Positions 1-10,640 of a stretch of DNA of 64,000 bases are shown here, piece after piece. Each line of letters starts with the position of its first letter. Position 1 is the stretch's first letter. Source of the stretch: Pinus tabuliformis. Lineage: Eukaryota; Streptophyta; Pinopsida; Pinales; Pinaceae. The notes under the pieces are model-generated. The model did no database searches. It had not been told where the DNA came from and saw only the letters and a program-made list of their open reading frames with translations. Location: the NCBI GenBank assembly GCA_031772625.1, contig CM062815.1, positions 916,328,979 to 916,392,978 of the forward strand, given 5' to 3'. Position numbers and translations under genes: made by a program.

Positions 1-101
1 GCCATCATACTGGATGGGACTCCTACAACAAGCGATGTGAGGTCTAGTTGGGATTTCATATAGGGGAGATCCCTTGAATGTTGGCGGGTCCAACACCATC
101 A
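1..101 (+). repeat. 3' end of an LTR, family I
   Basis: These bases match, in reverse complement, the terminal 100 or so bases of the LTR at 53,894-54,698: both carry the block around gaggtctagttggg and end in a GGTCC..CC.A.CA-type terminus (..accatca here). The LTR ends at 101, and Copia G coding sequence starts right after it, so this is an insertion into the RT gene of G. The rest of the LTR or element lies outside the window. Confidence 0.75.
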
Positions 102-655
102 ACAATAGTATACATATTAGCGTTATTCTTTCTCCTTTTATAACTATGCTCTAAGAAAAATAAATCAATTTTATCAAACCATAAATTGGATACCTGTTTT
201 AATCCATACAATGTTTTTCTCAATCTACAGACTAAATTATCCCCCCCTATTTAATAAATCCTTCATGTTTCATTAAATAAACTTATTCTTTTAATTCACC
301 ATTTAAGAATGCATATTTCACATCTAGCTGGTGTATAATCCAATGATGTTTGGTAGCTAAAGCAATTAACATTCTAATTGTATTTAATTTAGCTACAGAG
401 GCGAAGGTTTCTTCATAATCTATGCCTTATTTTTGTGAGTATCCATTTGCCACCAACCTAGCTTTATATTTGTCTAGAGTACCATTTTCTTTAAATTTAG
501 GCCTGTATAACCATTTGCAACCTATGGGTTGTTTGCCTTCAGGTAGTTCAACTAGATCCCAAGTTTTGTTCTTAAGTGTTGACTCATATTCCTCTTCCAT
601 GGCTTCCCTCCATTCATCATATTGAGTTTCTTCTTTATAATTTGAGGGATCAACA
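102..655 (-). pseudogene. Copia reverse transcriptase, N-terminal part (G)
   Basis: The minus strand translates to the typical start of a Copia RT: a WREAMEEEYES-like helix near 600-640, then a WDLVELPEGKQPIGCKW-like strand, a KARLVANGYSQKEGIDY segment near 400-440 and a TFA..A...TIR helix. The later part of the domain, including the YVDD catalytic motif, is absent because the family I LTR enters at 101. Stops and a frame change occur around 230-260. The gene would copy element RNA into DNA; this copy cannot. Confidence 0.8.
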
Positions 656-1140
656 ATATTTAAAGAACTAGTTATAAGAGCATGATCCCTATATCTTGGT
701 GGTAAATGAGTTTACCTACTTGATCTCCTTAGTGGTGAACTTGCCTCAAATCTGTCTTGCTCATTCCTTGGTGGGCTTGGCTTGCTAATTGTACTTGCAT
801 CACTTGATTCTCCCTTTTGTTGCTGCTGTTGGTCATGGATGTCCCTTTTTCATCACTTCCATCTTCCACCAGCAAAGGCACGTGCCACTCTTCATTTCTT
901 TACAGTTTCCATCATCAATCTGCTCATGGAATACTACATCTCTACTTGCAAGCCCTTTGTGAGTAGAGGGATTAAACATTTTATAAGCTTTAAACTCTAT
1001 ACAATACCCTATGAAAATGCATTTAATAGCCTTTGAATCTAGTTTCTTCCTATCCTCTTTTGGAACATTAGCAAAATCCTTCAAGCCAAGAAATCTTAAA
1101 TGATTAACTGCAGGCTTAAAACCTAATAAAACTTCGAATG
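656..1140 (-). pseudogene. Copia integrase C-terminal region (G)
   Basis: The clearest part is 833-1084: a KDSKAIKCIFIGY-like strand followed by KAYKMFNPSTHK, which is the conserved stretch that follows the Copia integrase core and precedes RT. The rest is a low-complexity, acidic linker between integrase and RT, with several stops. It joins the integrase core on the right and RT on the left in the same orientation. Confidence 0.7.
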
Positions 1141-1202
1141 GAGTTTTAAGATCAAGAATTTTTGTTGGACTTTAAATACACTACAATATTTATTGCTTAT
1201 GC

Positions 1203-2033
1203 CTAAAAACCATTAGACATGTTCTTGCCTTTTAACATGCTACGTGCAAACTCCATAAGGGTTATGTTCTTCCTCTCTACAACACCATTCTGTTGAGGAG
1301 AGTGGGGTACTGTGAACTGTTGAACTATCCGACGGTCCTTACAATATTTGATGAAGCTACTCTGTTTGTATTCTCTCGCTTGATCTGAGCGGAGAATTTT
1401 GATGAAATTCCTTGTTTCTTTTTCAACCATGCTTCTGAACTCTTTAAAATATTAAAAATTATGACTCTTCTTTATGAGAAAATATACCCAGGTAAATCTT
1501 GTGCAATCATCAACAAACAATAAAAAATAATATGCACCTCCTAATGACCTTGTCTGCATCAACCCACATATATCAGTGTGCATAAGCTCTAGTATATATC
1601 TCTTCTTTCTATGTAAACTTGAGGGAAAATCATCCCTATGCATCTTCTTGAGGGTACATCCCTCATAATCAACATGAACATTTTTTAAAACAAGGCGACA
1701 ATTGGACATATCTTGTTTTTGTAGCAGCACTAAATTAGGAAGATTGAAGTGTTTGAATCTCTGGTGCCAAAGATTCTTTGTTGTCATCATTGTTGAAGTC
1801 AAATCCTGGTGTGGTACACTTGTGACACTCAACTTGTATAGGCCTCCAACTTGAATTCCAAAGGCAACTAGTTTATGTTCTTCCATCAAATCCTTAATGA
1901 TACAATATGTTTTAAAAAGCTCTACCTTCAAGTTCTGATCTACAATCATTGAAATAGAAATTAAATTATTTTTAATTCCTGGTACATACATCACATTATG
2001 GATTTTCCTGATCTTTCCATTAGGAAAAATCAC
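1203..2033 (-). pseudogene. Copia GAG-pre-integrase and integrase core (G)
   Basis: Two open stretches, 1452-2033 (193 codons) and 1203-1430 (75 codons), are separated by a break near 1440. The first has the pre-integrase zinc domain (LWHQRFKHFN, then a C..C-like pair of which CTLKK remains) and the first catalytic Asp region FVDDCTRFTWVYF. The second has the second Asp region (RSDQAREY, normally RSDNG.E.) and the catalytic Glu region PQQNGVVERKN. All three D-D-E positions can be seen, but the asparagine and glycine after the second Asp are changed and the frame is split, so the enzyme is dead. Confidence 0.85.
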
Positions 2034-2123
2034 AGGAATGTCTCCATGTCCTTTGATTTGGTAGGCTCTGTCATCACCAAGGTATATATTAGCACCACCG
2101 CTGGTTTCTTTAAAACTTTCGAA

Positions 2124-2387
2124 CTAATGTCTGTTACCTGTCATGTGGGTGGAAGCTCCTGATTCCACAAACCAAGTTTCTGCTTCATCATTCTCAGCAG
2201 AGAAAGCAGAATCATATATAAACAATCTTAGTTTCTGATTCTGATCTTCATCAGCAAAGTGCCCTGCATGCTTCTTATGTCTATGTCGACGTTCAACAAG
2301 CTTCTTCTTATGACAATTCCTAGCAATGTGACTAGATTCACCACAGTAAAAACATTTGATCCTTGAATCATTTTTGGTTGAAGACAT
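2124..2387 (-). pseudogene. Copia zinc knuckle and aspartic protease start (G)
   Basis: An 87-codon open stretch holds a CX2CX4HX4C nucleocapsid knuckle (CFYCGESSHIARNC, about residues 12-25) and, near its end, the retroviral-type protease motif WFVESGASTHM. The usual D-S-G-A is E-S-G-A here: the catalytic aspartate codon is GAA. With only a glutamate at that position the protease should not work. The flap and second half of the protease continue to about 1,990 (GKIRKIHNVMYVPGI) in another frame. Confidence 0.85.
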
Positions 2388-2470
2388 ACCTTGAGATGGA
2401 TTTCTTTGTGGTGTACCAGTGCCTTTCTATCCTACGCTTTCTTTCCCTCTGAAAGGATTTTTCTTCGCCA

Positions 2471-3093
2471 TTAATGCAAGATTTGAATTCTAGGTTTTAG
2501 AGTCATCCACCTTTCTTCTACTTGCATCGGGATCTCTGTTAATTCTTCGAAATTGGGGGCTTTCTCCCTCGCATTCAGGCCTATAATAAATATCTGATGG
2601 TCATCAATCATATCATTCATGGTAAACGTGCCAAGATCAATGTTTGACACTATCTCCCCTATATCGACCAACTTATTTCTCAGCTCCTTGATTCGAGAGA
2701 TGAATGCAACAACTGATTCATTCTCCTCCATTTCAATGGAGAGAATCTTACTCTTCAGGAACAAAATGCGATTTGTATTTTTTATCTCATACAAATGCTT
2801 GAGAGTTGTCCAGATCTCATTTATTGATTTACACTCTCTGATGTGAGGGACAATGCAATATTTCACTGAAAATTTCAACATAACTTTCTCCTTGTTCTCC
2901 TTGTTCTCCCAATCCTGGATTTCTACAGTTGTTCCGCCTCCTACTACAATCAACTTCAATTCATCTCCATTTGCAATCGCCCATGCACTTTGCCGCTCAA
3001 GCAGGGTATACAACTTGAATTTCCAATTAAATAATTGGATTCGTCGAGCTTATTGCTCTCATTCAAGTACTCCTCTGCCATTTGATTATTCAT
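2471..3093 (-). pseudogene. Copia gag, UBN2-type capsid domain (G)
   Basis: A 180-codon open stretch shows the plant Copia gag (UBN2) pattern: a tryptophan-rich start, INEIWTTLKHLYE, a basic LKSKILSIEM segment, a KELRNKLVDIG helix and a final EKAPNFEELTEI. An ATG at 3,093 and a second at 3,081 lie upstream in the expected place (NNQMAEEY..). Gag would form the virus-like particle that packages element RNA. The domain is nearly full length; the link to the zinc knuckle at 2,387 is broken by stops. Confidence 0.8.
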
Positions 3094-4393
3094 ATTGAAA
3101 GGTCTACCTCAAAAAAAAAATTCAACCTGTAGCAATTATTCAAAAAATGGATCTATCTCCAGATCCAGAGGAGCAATCTCAAAAAAAATTGGTGCTCTCT
3201 TAATATAAAAAAATTCTTTGAAATACAACCCCTTCAGATGGATGCTTAAAAAAAATCATTTTTAAGGATATAGAAACCCCCTTACAAAATATGAACCCCT
3301 TTCAAATGGGCGCCCCAAACAAAAAAAACAGTTTTCCCTCTAAAAAAAATATTCAAAGAAAAAAGAATGGTTCCAACAATACCCTCGATTTTGAGGCCTC
3401 CTCTTCTCAACGTAGATACCTCAAGGCTCGATGTCTCTTTAGCAAAGATAAATCCACACACAGATGATACATCCGCTGTCATAGATCCACCAGGAATAAT
3501 CGACAGGTCTCTATGGGTCGGGTCCCACCTTCGACAGCTCTCCACAACCACCACGCTTCTACTATGTAAATCAATGACCCTGTGCAAGGACGACACAATG
3601 AATTTTCTCCCTTGAGCACCCTTTTAAGAATGATATATGCTGATCACCACAGGGTATGATCCTTCAATTTGCAGGATCCACGTACTAGCAGATCCTGACT
3701 GATCCATGCACCAATAGATCAGATCGAGCAACACAAAGACCTTCAACAATTCACAATGTTACTCCATGACCTACAGAAATTAACGGGACCCCGATGGCAT
3801 GCATCTACTCCATAATACTAGTAATTTATACATTTAGTGGGACAACACCTTAGTAATGTCCAAAAACAACACCTCGACATGCATCTTCTCCACAATCGCA
3901 TGTGACCGGAACTCTGTTTGCCCGACCTCTGCAAGCTCTACGTAGACGATTCATGCACCACGTATTCACATCCACCACGCTAGTCGATAGATCAGACAAA
4001 GTGGACCACCACATAACGTGCCTAAAGATGTCGAAGTCAAACACACAACCAAAACGTCAACCAACAGGCAGCCAACATGTCGAACAAGTGCAGCACGAGT
4101 GTGTTCACAACCTTCTCATGTTGATTGGCCACACTGAGGGAAATTATGTAGAGTAAGGGATTAACAGTGCATATATCCCTCCAAGCCACACGTTGATCAC
4201 AACATATAGAAACGTTTCTATTATAGAAAACAACATGCTGATCAATTTATCCTTAGGAATTTTTTATTTTTGTTTCTCTCAACAACTTTCCTCCTTGCCA
4301 GGCCTCCTTCATATCACCACTAAGGGTCACAATTCTCCTTGTTAGGAACTCACCAAATCACCAAAGCATACTGGAGCTGACTCAACTTAACCT
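3094..4393 (-). other. Untranslated leader of Copia G, no coding seen
   Basis: About 1.3 kb lies between the primer binding site and gag of G. It is A-rich near 3,110-3,350 (several runs of a) and otherwise unremarkable. I see no domain; the small open frames on both strands are in different registers and look like chance. A leader this long is unusual for Copia, so an extra unrecognised insertion here is possible. Confidence 0.45.
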
Positions 4394-4409
4394 TGACATT
4401 CTGATACCA
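4394..4409 (-). promoter_or_regulatory. Primer binding site of G (tRNA-Met type)
   Basis: On the minus strand the sequence after the LTR end is TGGTATCAGAATGTC. TGGTATCAGA is the classic complement of the 3' end of plant initiator tRNA-Met. It directly abuts the LTR terminus at 4,410, which fixes the orientation of G as minus. Confidence 0.85.
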
Positions 4410-4724
4410 TGTTAAAAAATGGAAGACAGAGATATATTCAAGAAACTATGCAGCTCACAGATGAGGAAATTCACCTTGAGACTGCCTATGGAAGAACAAT
4501 CTACACATTCATAATTAATCATAAAGAATATATAGTTTACATGCAAATAGGAGAGTTAGAACAACCACCTAGAATGTTGGAACTAATTCCTAAACTAAGA
4601 TTCACGCATAAAAAATGAACCGACTTTCTCCAATAATACATTCTCCATTAATTTCAATGGAATTCAACAAGTCACTTAAAATTTAGGAATTCCTTAACAA
4701 TGTACCACCATCTATCTAAAACCC
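4410..4724 (-). repeat. 5' LTR of Copia G, left piece
   Basis: The piece begins at the PBS with tg (LTR terminus) and is interrupted after aaccc at 4,724 by element E. It resumes at 17,656. A TATATA-type box on the minus strand near 4,530 could be its promoter. Confidence 0.7.
4720..4724. repeat. Target site duplication of E (left)
   Basis: aaccc here and aaccc at 17,656-17,660 flank element E exactly, the 5-bp duplication expected from Gypsy integration. Confidence 0.85.
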
Positions 4725-6462
4725 TGTTATCACTCAGGTTGTCCCTTGGCTCCTTAAGGGATACGGCCGAGGTAACCACAAACCAATCTTTGGGCTGCAG
4801 GTCCTAGCCTACCTGCAGTCAGAGAGGGCTCTCTCTTTATGTTTTAACTTTGTTTTGGGCTGATTTTAGGCTAGTTATGGTGTACATGGGTTTTGTTTTC
4901 ATTTTGGTGGGAAGGATGATGTTTTCAAGTGGAGTTGGGATGCATAGTGTGAGAAGTTCAAACCATTTGGCATGGAGTCATGGATTAGGGCTTGCTGTTG
5001 CGTTTTCTTGGTCACAAGAGGAATATAGAGCAGGATAGCTACACATTGAACAATATCAGGCTGGAATAAAGATGGAATGAAGGTCAGAGATGAAGGGCAA
5101 CTAAGAATCTTTCATCAGCTAACAGAGAGGGAAGGTGAATGATAGTTTGTCTAGGAGAAGTTAAGAATTCCTAAATAACTGTCATATGTGAAAGAAACAG
5201 GGTAAACATGATCATTTAAGTATGCATATTCATAACCATTTCTGAAGAAAACATATAGAAATAACAAGAACTGAGCATAGGGTGCAGTCAAGCAAAACCT
5301 AAGTTATTCTTCTTTCTTTCTATTTAGATGGTAACACAATGGTGCATAAACATATGTAAACAGTAAACGGAGTTAGGAAAACACTTATTGAGCCATGTAG
5401 TAGCATAGGAATTCCACAGTCACTCTTTGGCCATTAAATAACACAACCGTTAGTCCTTCATCCAAAACATTCCAACAGTCTTTGATTACAGAGCTTCTCA
5501 AAAATACAGTGCAAGTCTAGAATGAGGATTATCAACCAACCAACCCTTTAAACAATGAATTAGGGTGGTTTATATAAGGAAAATATCTAAAAAATATCTA
5601 TTACAGAAGATCTTAAACAGATCTGAGGGAAATGAGTTCTTTAATCTAATCTTGTCCTGGAATTAATGCAAGAAGATATCTATTTGAGCTGCGCTGGAGG
5701 CAGCTGCATCGAAATGAGTTAATATGGTGTCGCTATGGCTCTGTGCTGTTCATTTAGCCATAATTGTGCGTTGGGCTTTGATCCCCTGCTCTTGAGTGGC
5801 TTTGATGTGTATTAACAGTGATTTGAGAGCCTTAAATGGCTTCACCGCTTTCTTTGACTTTTTCTTGGGGGCCTTTAATGTCCACCCACTTCGATATTGC
5901 CAATATGATACTCTTTGCCGCTTCACTGATACTCTTTAATTTAATCTGGGCTTTATCTTTCCTCTGATACTATTTTATAGTTGAATCGGGCCACTTTCTC
6001 TTCCTTGATGTGCTTGAAACTGTCAAATCGCCCCTTTTCTGCCCTTTCAAGGAAAAAATGGCTGTTGCAAATGCTTTTCGTGGCCTCTGGAATGCTATTG
6101 GTGCTGGCCGATTTGAATATGAACATAAATGAAGAAATCTTGTCAAACTGTGAATTTTGGGCCTGCTGGTAGCCGAGCCATGAGAAGCCCTCCATTTTGA
6201 TCAATTTTTCTTAGCGATGCGCGTCGAAAACTGCCTCTGTTTCTTGTTTCAGGTTTCCTTTGACACGATTTTCGCCCTTTGCGCCTTTTCTGTGATGATG
6301 TCAGCATTACATTAGCATGACGTCAGCGGGGGGTTCCGGGTACGGCAGGGTGACGTGGCAGGGTGACACGTAGCAGTGGCGGGCTCGTTGCGACTTGGGG
6401 GCTTGATCGGATGGCAGCGATTAAATTGGCGATCGACAATCGGCGGGGACAGGGGCCGATGG

Positions 6463-6472
6463 CTTTTATATA
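6463..6472 (-). promoter_or_regulatory. TATA box in 3' LTR of E
   Basis: TATATAAAAG on the minus strand, conserved in the right LTR at 16,213-16,222. It sits upstream (in element direction) of a long R/U5 region, as expected for an LTR promoter. The start site would lie about 30 bp to the left. Confidence 0.6.
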
Positions 6473-6624
6473 TGCGATGCGATGGGAGTGATTGCCGATA
6501 TCCAAAAAGCGATAAGGCATGCGGCTGTGCGAAAATGGAAATAATGCGATTGCAATAATGAGTGGATCGCGATGCGATATGCTTTCGCGTGCGATAGTAA
6601 TATCGCATCGGCGGATGAGAGGGG

Positions 6625-6627
<3 letters not shown>

Positions 6628-6678
<51 letters not shown>
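6628..6678. repeat. AT dinucleotide microsatellite
   Basis: About 25 uninterrupted TA units. The right LTR of E has only about four units at the same place, so the expansion happened after insertion or in one LTR only. Confidence 0.95.
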
Positions 6679-6680
<2 letters not shown>

Positions 6681-7916
6681 TAGGTACAAAAATCTTGTGA
6701 CTGCGAAGCATGAATATATATGGGCCAACAAAGTCATTGCCACCTCCGACAGTGAGATCGCGTTGGAGGGAGGGGGATACAGATCAGAGGAATGTTTTGT
6801 TAATCGGCGAAGGCCTAATGTGATCGAAAGAAGGCTTAATGCAATGGAGATGGGTTTTAGTGCATTGGATGAAGATTTTCAAGCTTTAGGAAGGGTCCCT
6901 AATGCATCGGAAGGGGTCCGATAGCATTTGAAGGGGGTTTTGTGTTGGGAAGGAGTCAAAACACCTTAGGAAGATGGTTTTTGAGAAAAATGAGGGTTCT
7001 TACTAAGTTTCAAGTAAACTTAGTAATTCCCAAGCAATATTTATGGTTATATTTCAACCAGAGGATGGGATATGTAAATAATGGGGATTTTTACTATATT
7101 TTTTAGTATGGGAAGGGGAAATAAGGAGGAATTTAGATAATAGATTTTAGGAGTTAATATGAATTTTGTGAAGAAAGCACTAAGGATAGAAATCTTAGGC
7201 TTTAAAGGGTAAACATGACCTGTATAAGAAATATAAGCATGCTTAAGCAAAGCAGATCTTTACTTAGGCAAATGCTATGGAATATGATGAATTTTTAAAG
7301 ATATCAAGCAGATCTTAACATCTTTAGGGGAAGTTAGTGAATGATTTGGGGGAAAGGAAGAAAGGGAAGTTAATCATGCCTCGTTTGAGCTGCTCCAAGG
7401 GAAAATTTCCTTGCACTTGTGATCTGAAGTAAAATAACACTTTGAAATACAAAATTGATCACACTTATTCATTCTGCAACCTCAAAACTACTTACCCAGC
7501 CTACTTACCTAACTTTTTTTCTTCTTTTTGGTTTGGGTGCACTTAGACTTGCAGACCCTGATTATCTTCTTTTCTTTTGACTACCCTCCTATCTAAAATC
7601 AACCCTTATCTCTTCCAAGGACCCAGATTAAGCAGTTGGGCTCCTTCATTTCTCTACCTAGCTACTCATCTGCCAAGCTTAAGCTGTTTGGACAGATATT
7701 CATTCTCTATCTTCTAAAACAAGTAATTTAAACCTAGGGAAGCCAAGATTAAGCTGTTTTGCTTTCCCTTAATTGTAAAACTCTTCAAAAATGGTACGAT
7801 TCTTCAAAATGGAACTTCTTGGAAATATGGAACCTTGCAGCATGCAAAGATGACATATTTGGCATGTAAAACAGTCAATCATGAAATATGAAACCTATTG
7901 CAATAGGAGGCTAACA

Positions 7917-8303
7917 GTGGCTCCACTTGGGGATGGTTTTTCAAATGAAAAGCCAAGAACAGCAGGTCAGAATGCCTTGATCTTCATTTGTTGCTGTAAA
8001 CTGAAATTATCCTTCTTCTTAATGCCTTTGACTGAATTATTATAAGCTGATATGCAGTATCCTTTCGAGCTGAATTGCAGAAACATTACAGCTCTGCTTC
8101 TTGCCTTTTGGGTGCTTGTAATCATATTGAAATCTGCTTGAGCACTTCTTTGTAATTATTTCAAAAACAGAGATCTGAAATAGAGCTTTCTTTGATCTTT
8201 CCTTCAAAACTTGCTGTGTAGTTCCCTCTTATTTGCCTGCTATAAGAAATGTGCTGAAAATACAAATATTAATGTACAGATAGTATACAGAGCTGTGTTG
8301 TGT
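7917..8303 (-). other. 3' untranslated part and polypurine tract of E
   Basis: This stretch links the integrase stop codon to the 3' LTR. Directly next to the LTR the minus strand reads CCCCAAGTGGAGCCAC, where a polypurine tract for plus-strand priming is expected; it is only partly purine. No coding signal seen. Confidence 0.6.
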
Positions 8304-9770
8304 TCAACAAAAGGGATCATGATAGTGCTTTAGCATTCGGCCATTTATAGGGCCTTCTTTAGCTGTGCTGCCATCCAAACTCTTCAGAAAATATGTGTTA
8401 TTGCCTTGAACAACAGAAATAATAAAGGGGCCTTTCCACAGGAAATCAAACTTGCCATGCTTTCCTTTGTCCTCTCTTCTTGAATCCCATCTTAAGACTT
8501 TGTTGCCTATGCAAAAATCTTCAGCCTTGGTTATTTTGTCAAACATTTTCTTGAGCTTCTCTTGTAAAATCTGAGCTCTGTCATACACTTGCTCTCTTGT
8601 TTGCTGCAAATGGATGGTTTGGTTTATTCTTCTTTGAATATCATTTGGCTCTGCCTGAATCTCTTGCAGCAATTTGATAACAGGTATTCCCAAAGAAGAG
8701 GGGAACTTGGCCTCCATGCCATAGACTAACTCATACAGGCTCATCCCAATGGATCTCTTGGTTGAAAATCTATCTGCCCATAGGGCATTTACAAGCTTTT
8801 TGTGCCAGTTCTTCTTGTTCTCCTCCAAGACTTTCTTAATGATGTTAATCAGACTCTTGTTGGATGATTCAACCAAGCCATTACCTTGAGGGTAATAGGC
8901 TGTGGAGTGACCTAAGTTAATGTGGAATTTGTGGCAAAAACTAATCATTTTCTTGGATTTGAAGGCAGCAGTGTTATCCGTAATGATCTTCTCAGGATAG
9001 CCAAATCTGGACAAAATGTTGGTTTCAAGGAATTGGATGATAGTGGAGTCATTTGCTTGCCTACATGGGATGGCTTCAATCCACTTGGTAAAGTAATCTG
9101 TGGCTGTTAGAATCCACTTATGCTGGCCAGAAGAGGATGGATGGATTTCTCCGATGAAATCAAGACCCCATTGTTGAAAAGGCTTCTCGGTTGAAATGGG
9201 TTTTAGGGGCAAGGGCAGAAGCTTTCTTTTGCCTTCAAAGATTTGGCATTTGTGGCATGAAACAACAAACTTTCTCACATTAGCAAACAAAGAGGGCCAA
9301 TAGAAACCAGCCCTTAGTATCTTATCAGCAGTGGACTTCCAATATAAGTGCCCTCCATAGTCTCCTGCATGGAATTCTTTCATGACACTGTCAGTTTCAT
9401 TCATAGTTAGACAATTAAGCAATATTCCTTCATGATTTTTCCAAAACAGGGCACTATCTAAGACATAAAAATTTGATGCTTTCATCTTTAAAAATCTCTT
9501 TTTGGTTCTGGAAAACCCTGGAGGAGCACATAGGTTTAACAATATAAAACATATATTAGCATACCATGGGGATTGCAAAAAAGCTTCACTGATCTGTGGA
9601 GTCGCCAACTCCTGTTCATTGTCCAGTTGATTAATGTCTAAGGCTTGGAAATTGGTTTCAGACATCAGTTTGGCTAAACCTTGTCCCTTTATCAGCTTGG
9701 TGGATTTTATCTCAATGTCATACTCAAGGATATTGGCAATCCACTTGCCTCTTTTTCCTTCTATGCCCTC
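8304..9770 (-). CDS. Gypsy integrase with RT-IN connection (E)
   Basis: An open frame from the stop at 9,771 to 8,304. The first 35 codons (GKRGKWIANILEYDIEIK) close the RT-RNase H connection. Then come the H-H-C-C zinc domain (HAGDYGGH..., CHKCQ), the core with D (LDFIGEI), D (ITDNTAAF) and E (GLVESSNKS) in normal spacing, and a C-terminal domain (KGPFIISVV...LDGSTAKEGPINGRMLKHY) without a chromodomain. Integrase joins element DNA to the host. All catalytic residues are present and the frame is open through about 490 codons, so the domain itself looks intact, but it depends on read-through of upstream lesions. Confidence 0.9.
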   Translation of the reverse strand, partial: EGIEGKRGKWIANILEYDIEIKSTKLIKGQGLAKLMSETNFQALDINQLDNEQELATPQISEAFLQSPWYANICFILLNLCAPPGFSRTKKRFLKMKASNFYVLDSALFWKNHEGILLNCLTMNETDSVMKEFHAGDYGGHLYWKSTADKILRAGFYWPSLFANVRKFVVSCHKCQIFEGKRKLLPLPLKPISTEKPFQQWGLDFIGEIHPSSSGQHKWILTATDYFTKWIEAIPCRQANDSTIIQFLETNILSRFGYPEKIITDNTAAFKSKKMISFCHKFHINLGHSTAYYPQGNGLVESSNKSLINIIKKVLEENKKNWHKKLVNALWADRFSTKRSIGMSLYELVYGMEAKFPSSLGIPVIKLLQEIQAEPNDIQRRINQTIHLQQTREQVYDRAQILQEKLKKMFDKITKAEDFCIGNKVLRWDSRREDKGKHGKFDFLWKGPFIISVVQGNNTYFLKSLDGSTAKEGPINGRMLKHYHDPFC

Positions 9771-10640
9771 TTAAGTTAAGATATCTTTTACAACAACATT
9801 TGGCACATAAGCAATCACATGTGAATATAAAATGTAAATTCTGAAATCTTTGATTGCTTTAACAAGGGCATATGCTTGCTTCTCCATGATTTGGTACTTC
9901 AAGGGTGCATCTCTAAGGGCTTGGCTGAAAAATACAATTGGCTTTTCACTTCCCTGATCATCTTTCTGCAAAAGGACAGCAACAATGGTGTGTTCAGATG
10001 TAAATGAGAAAATGATGAAGTCCTTATCAAATTGAGGACTTGTGAGGACTGGGGCTTGGGTTAAGGCAGATTTTATGCCCTCAAAGGCTTGTTTGGCCTC
10101 TAAAGTCCATTTTACCTTGGAATCCTTCTTTAACATGCTATTTAGCATTCTTATCAGCTCGGCCAAGTTTGGGATAAATCTCCTTAGGAAATTGATCTTT
10201 CCTAGGAAGGCTTGCAACTCTTTGATGTTTCTTGGATAAGGGATTTGAAGGATGGCTTGAATTCTTTATGGATCTATTCTAATCCCATCTTTTGAAATGA
10301 TATGTCCTAGCAATTTGCCTTCTTCTAGGCCGAAGAGAGATTTCTTGGGGTTCAATGAAATGCCATATTTCCTACAGGTTAGGAACACTTGCCTTAGGTG
10401 TTTAAGGTGCTCTTGATCAAATTTTGAGAAAGGAGTAAGGTCATCAAGGTAAACCACTAGGAAATCATGGATTTCCTTGGCAAATGCAATGTCCATGGCC
10501 CTTTGAAAGGTAGCACCTGCATTCTTTAGTCCGAAAGGAATCTTCACATACTTAAATGTTCCCCACATTGTTGTAAAGGATGTCTTGTCTTGGTCATCCG
10601 GGTGAACAAGTATTTGATTAAACCTGAAAATCCATCTAGC
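9771..10640 (-). pseudogene. RT core, thumb and decayed RNase H (E)
   Basis: Two open stretches (10,266-10,568 and 9,771-10,217) continue RT: WGTFKYVKIPFGLKNAGATFQRAMD, then VVYLDDL with the YLDD catalytic pair, GKLLGHIISKDGI and LQAFLGKINFLRRFIPN. The following RNase H has SFTSEH where active enzymes have TDAS, so its first catalytic aspartate is gone. A single-base loss near 10,620 breaks the frame from the upstream ORF, and stops occur near 10,268 and 9,771. Loss of the canonical RNase H site is not random decay if, as in Tat elements, the extra RNase H has taken over. Confidence 0.85.

Larger units (their letters stand above)
102..4724 (-). mobile_element. Copia element G (5' two thirds)
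   Basis: Reading the minus strand from right to left: 5' LTR (4,410 rightward, interrupted by E), Met-type primer binding site, a long leader, gag, zinc knuckle, protease, integrase and the start of RT. This domain order (integrase before RT) is that of Ty1/Copia. The element is cut at 101 by a family I LTR, so the RT core, RNase H and 3' LTR are outside the window or lost. All reading frames are broken by stops or shifts. Because Gypsy element E sits inside its 5' LTR, G is older than E. Confidence 0.85.
4725..7916 (-). repeat. 3' LTR of E
   Basis: The LTR is 3,192 bp and runs from tgttatcact to ggctaaca. It differs from the right copy by scattered substitutions, by an expanded AT run at 6,628-6,678 and by lacking a stretch of about 50 bases present near 16,400-16,445. 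The minus strand has a TATATAAAAG box at 6,463-6,472. Open frames inside (for example 5,953-6,204) are chance. Confidence 0.9.

Noticed and set aside
5953-6204. 83-codon open frame in the LTR of E (also on the other strand, and at 15,592-15,944)
   Set aside because: The matching regions of the two LTRs do not keep one frame, and LTRs normally do not code. No domain is visible.
6312-6743. 143-codon open frame on the minus strand
   Set aside because: Most of its length is an IYIYIY run from the AT microsatellite, within a non-coding LTR.
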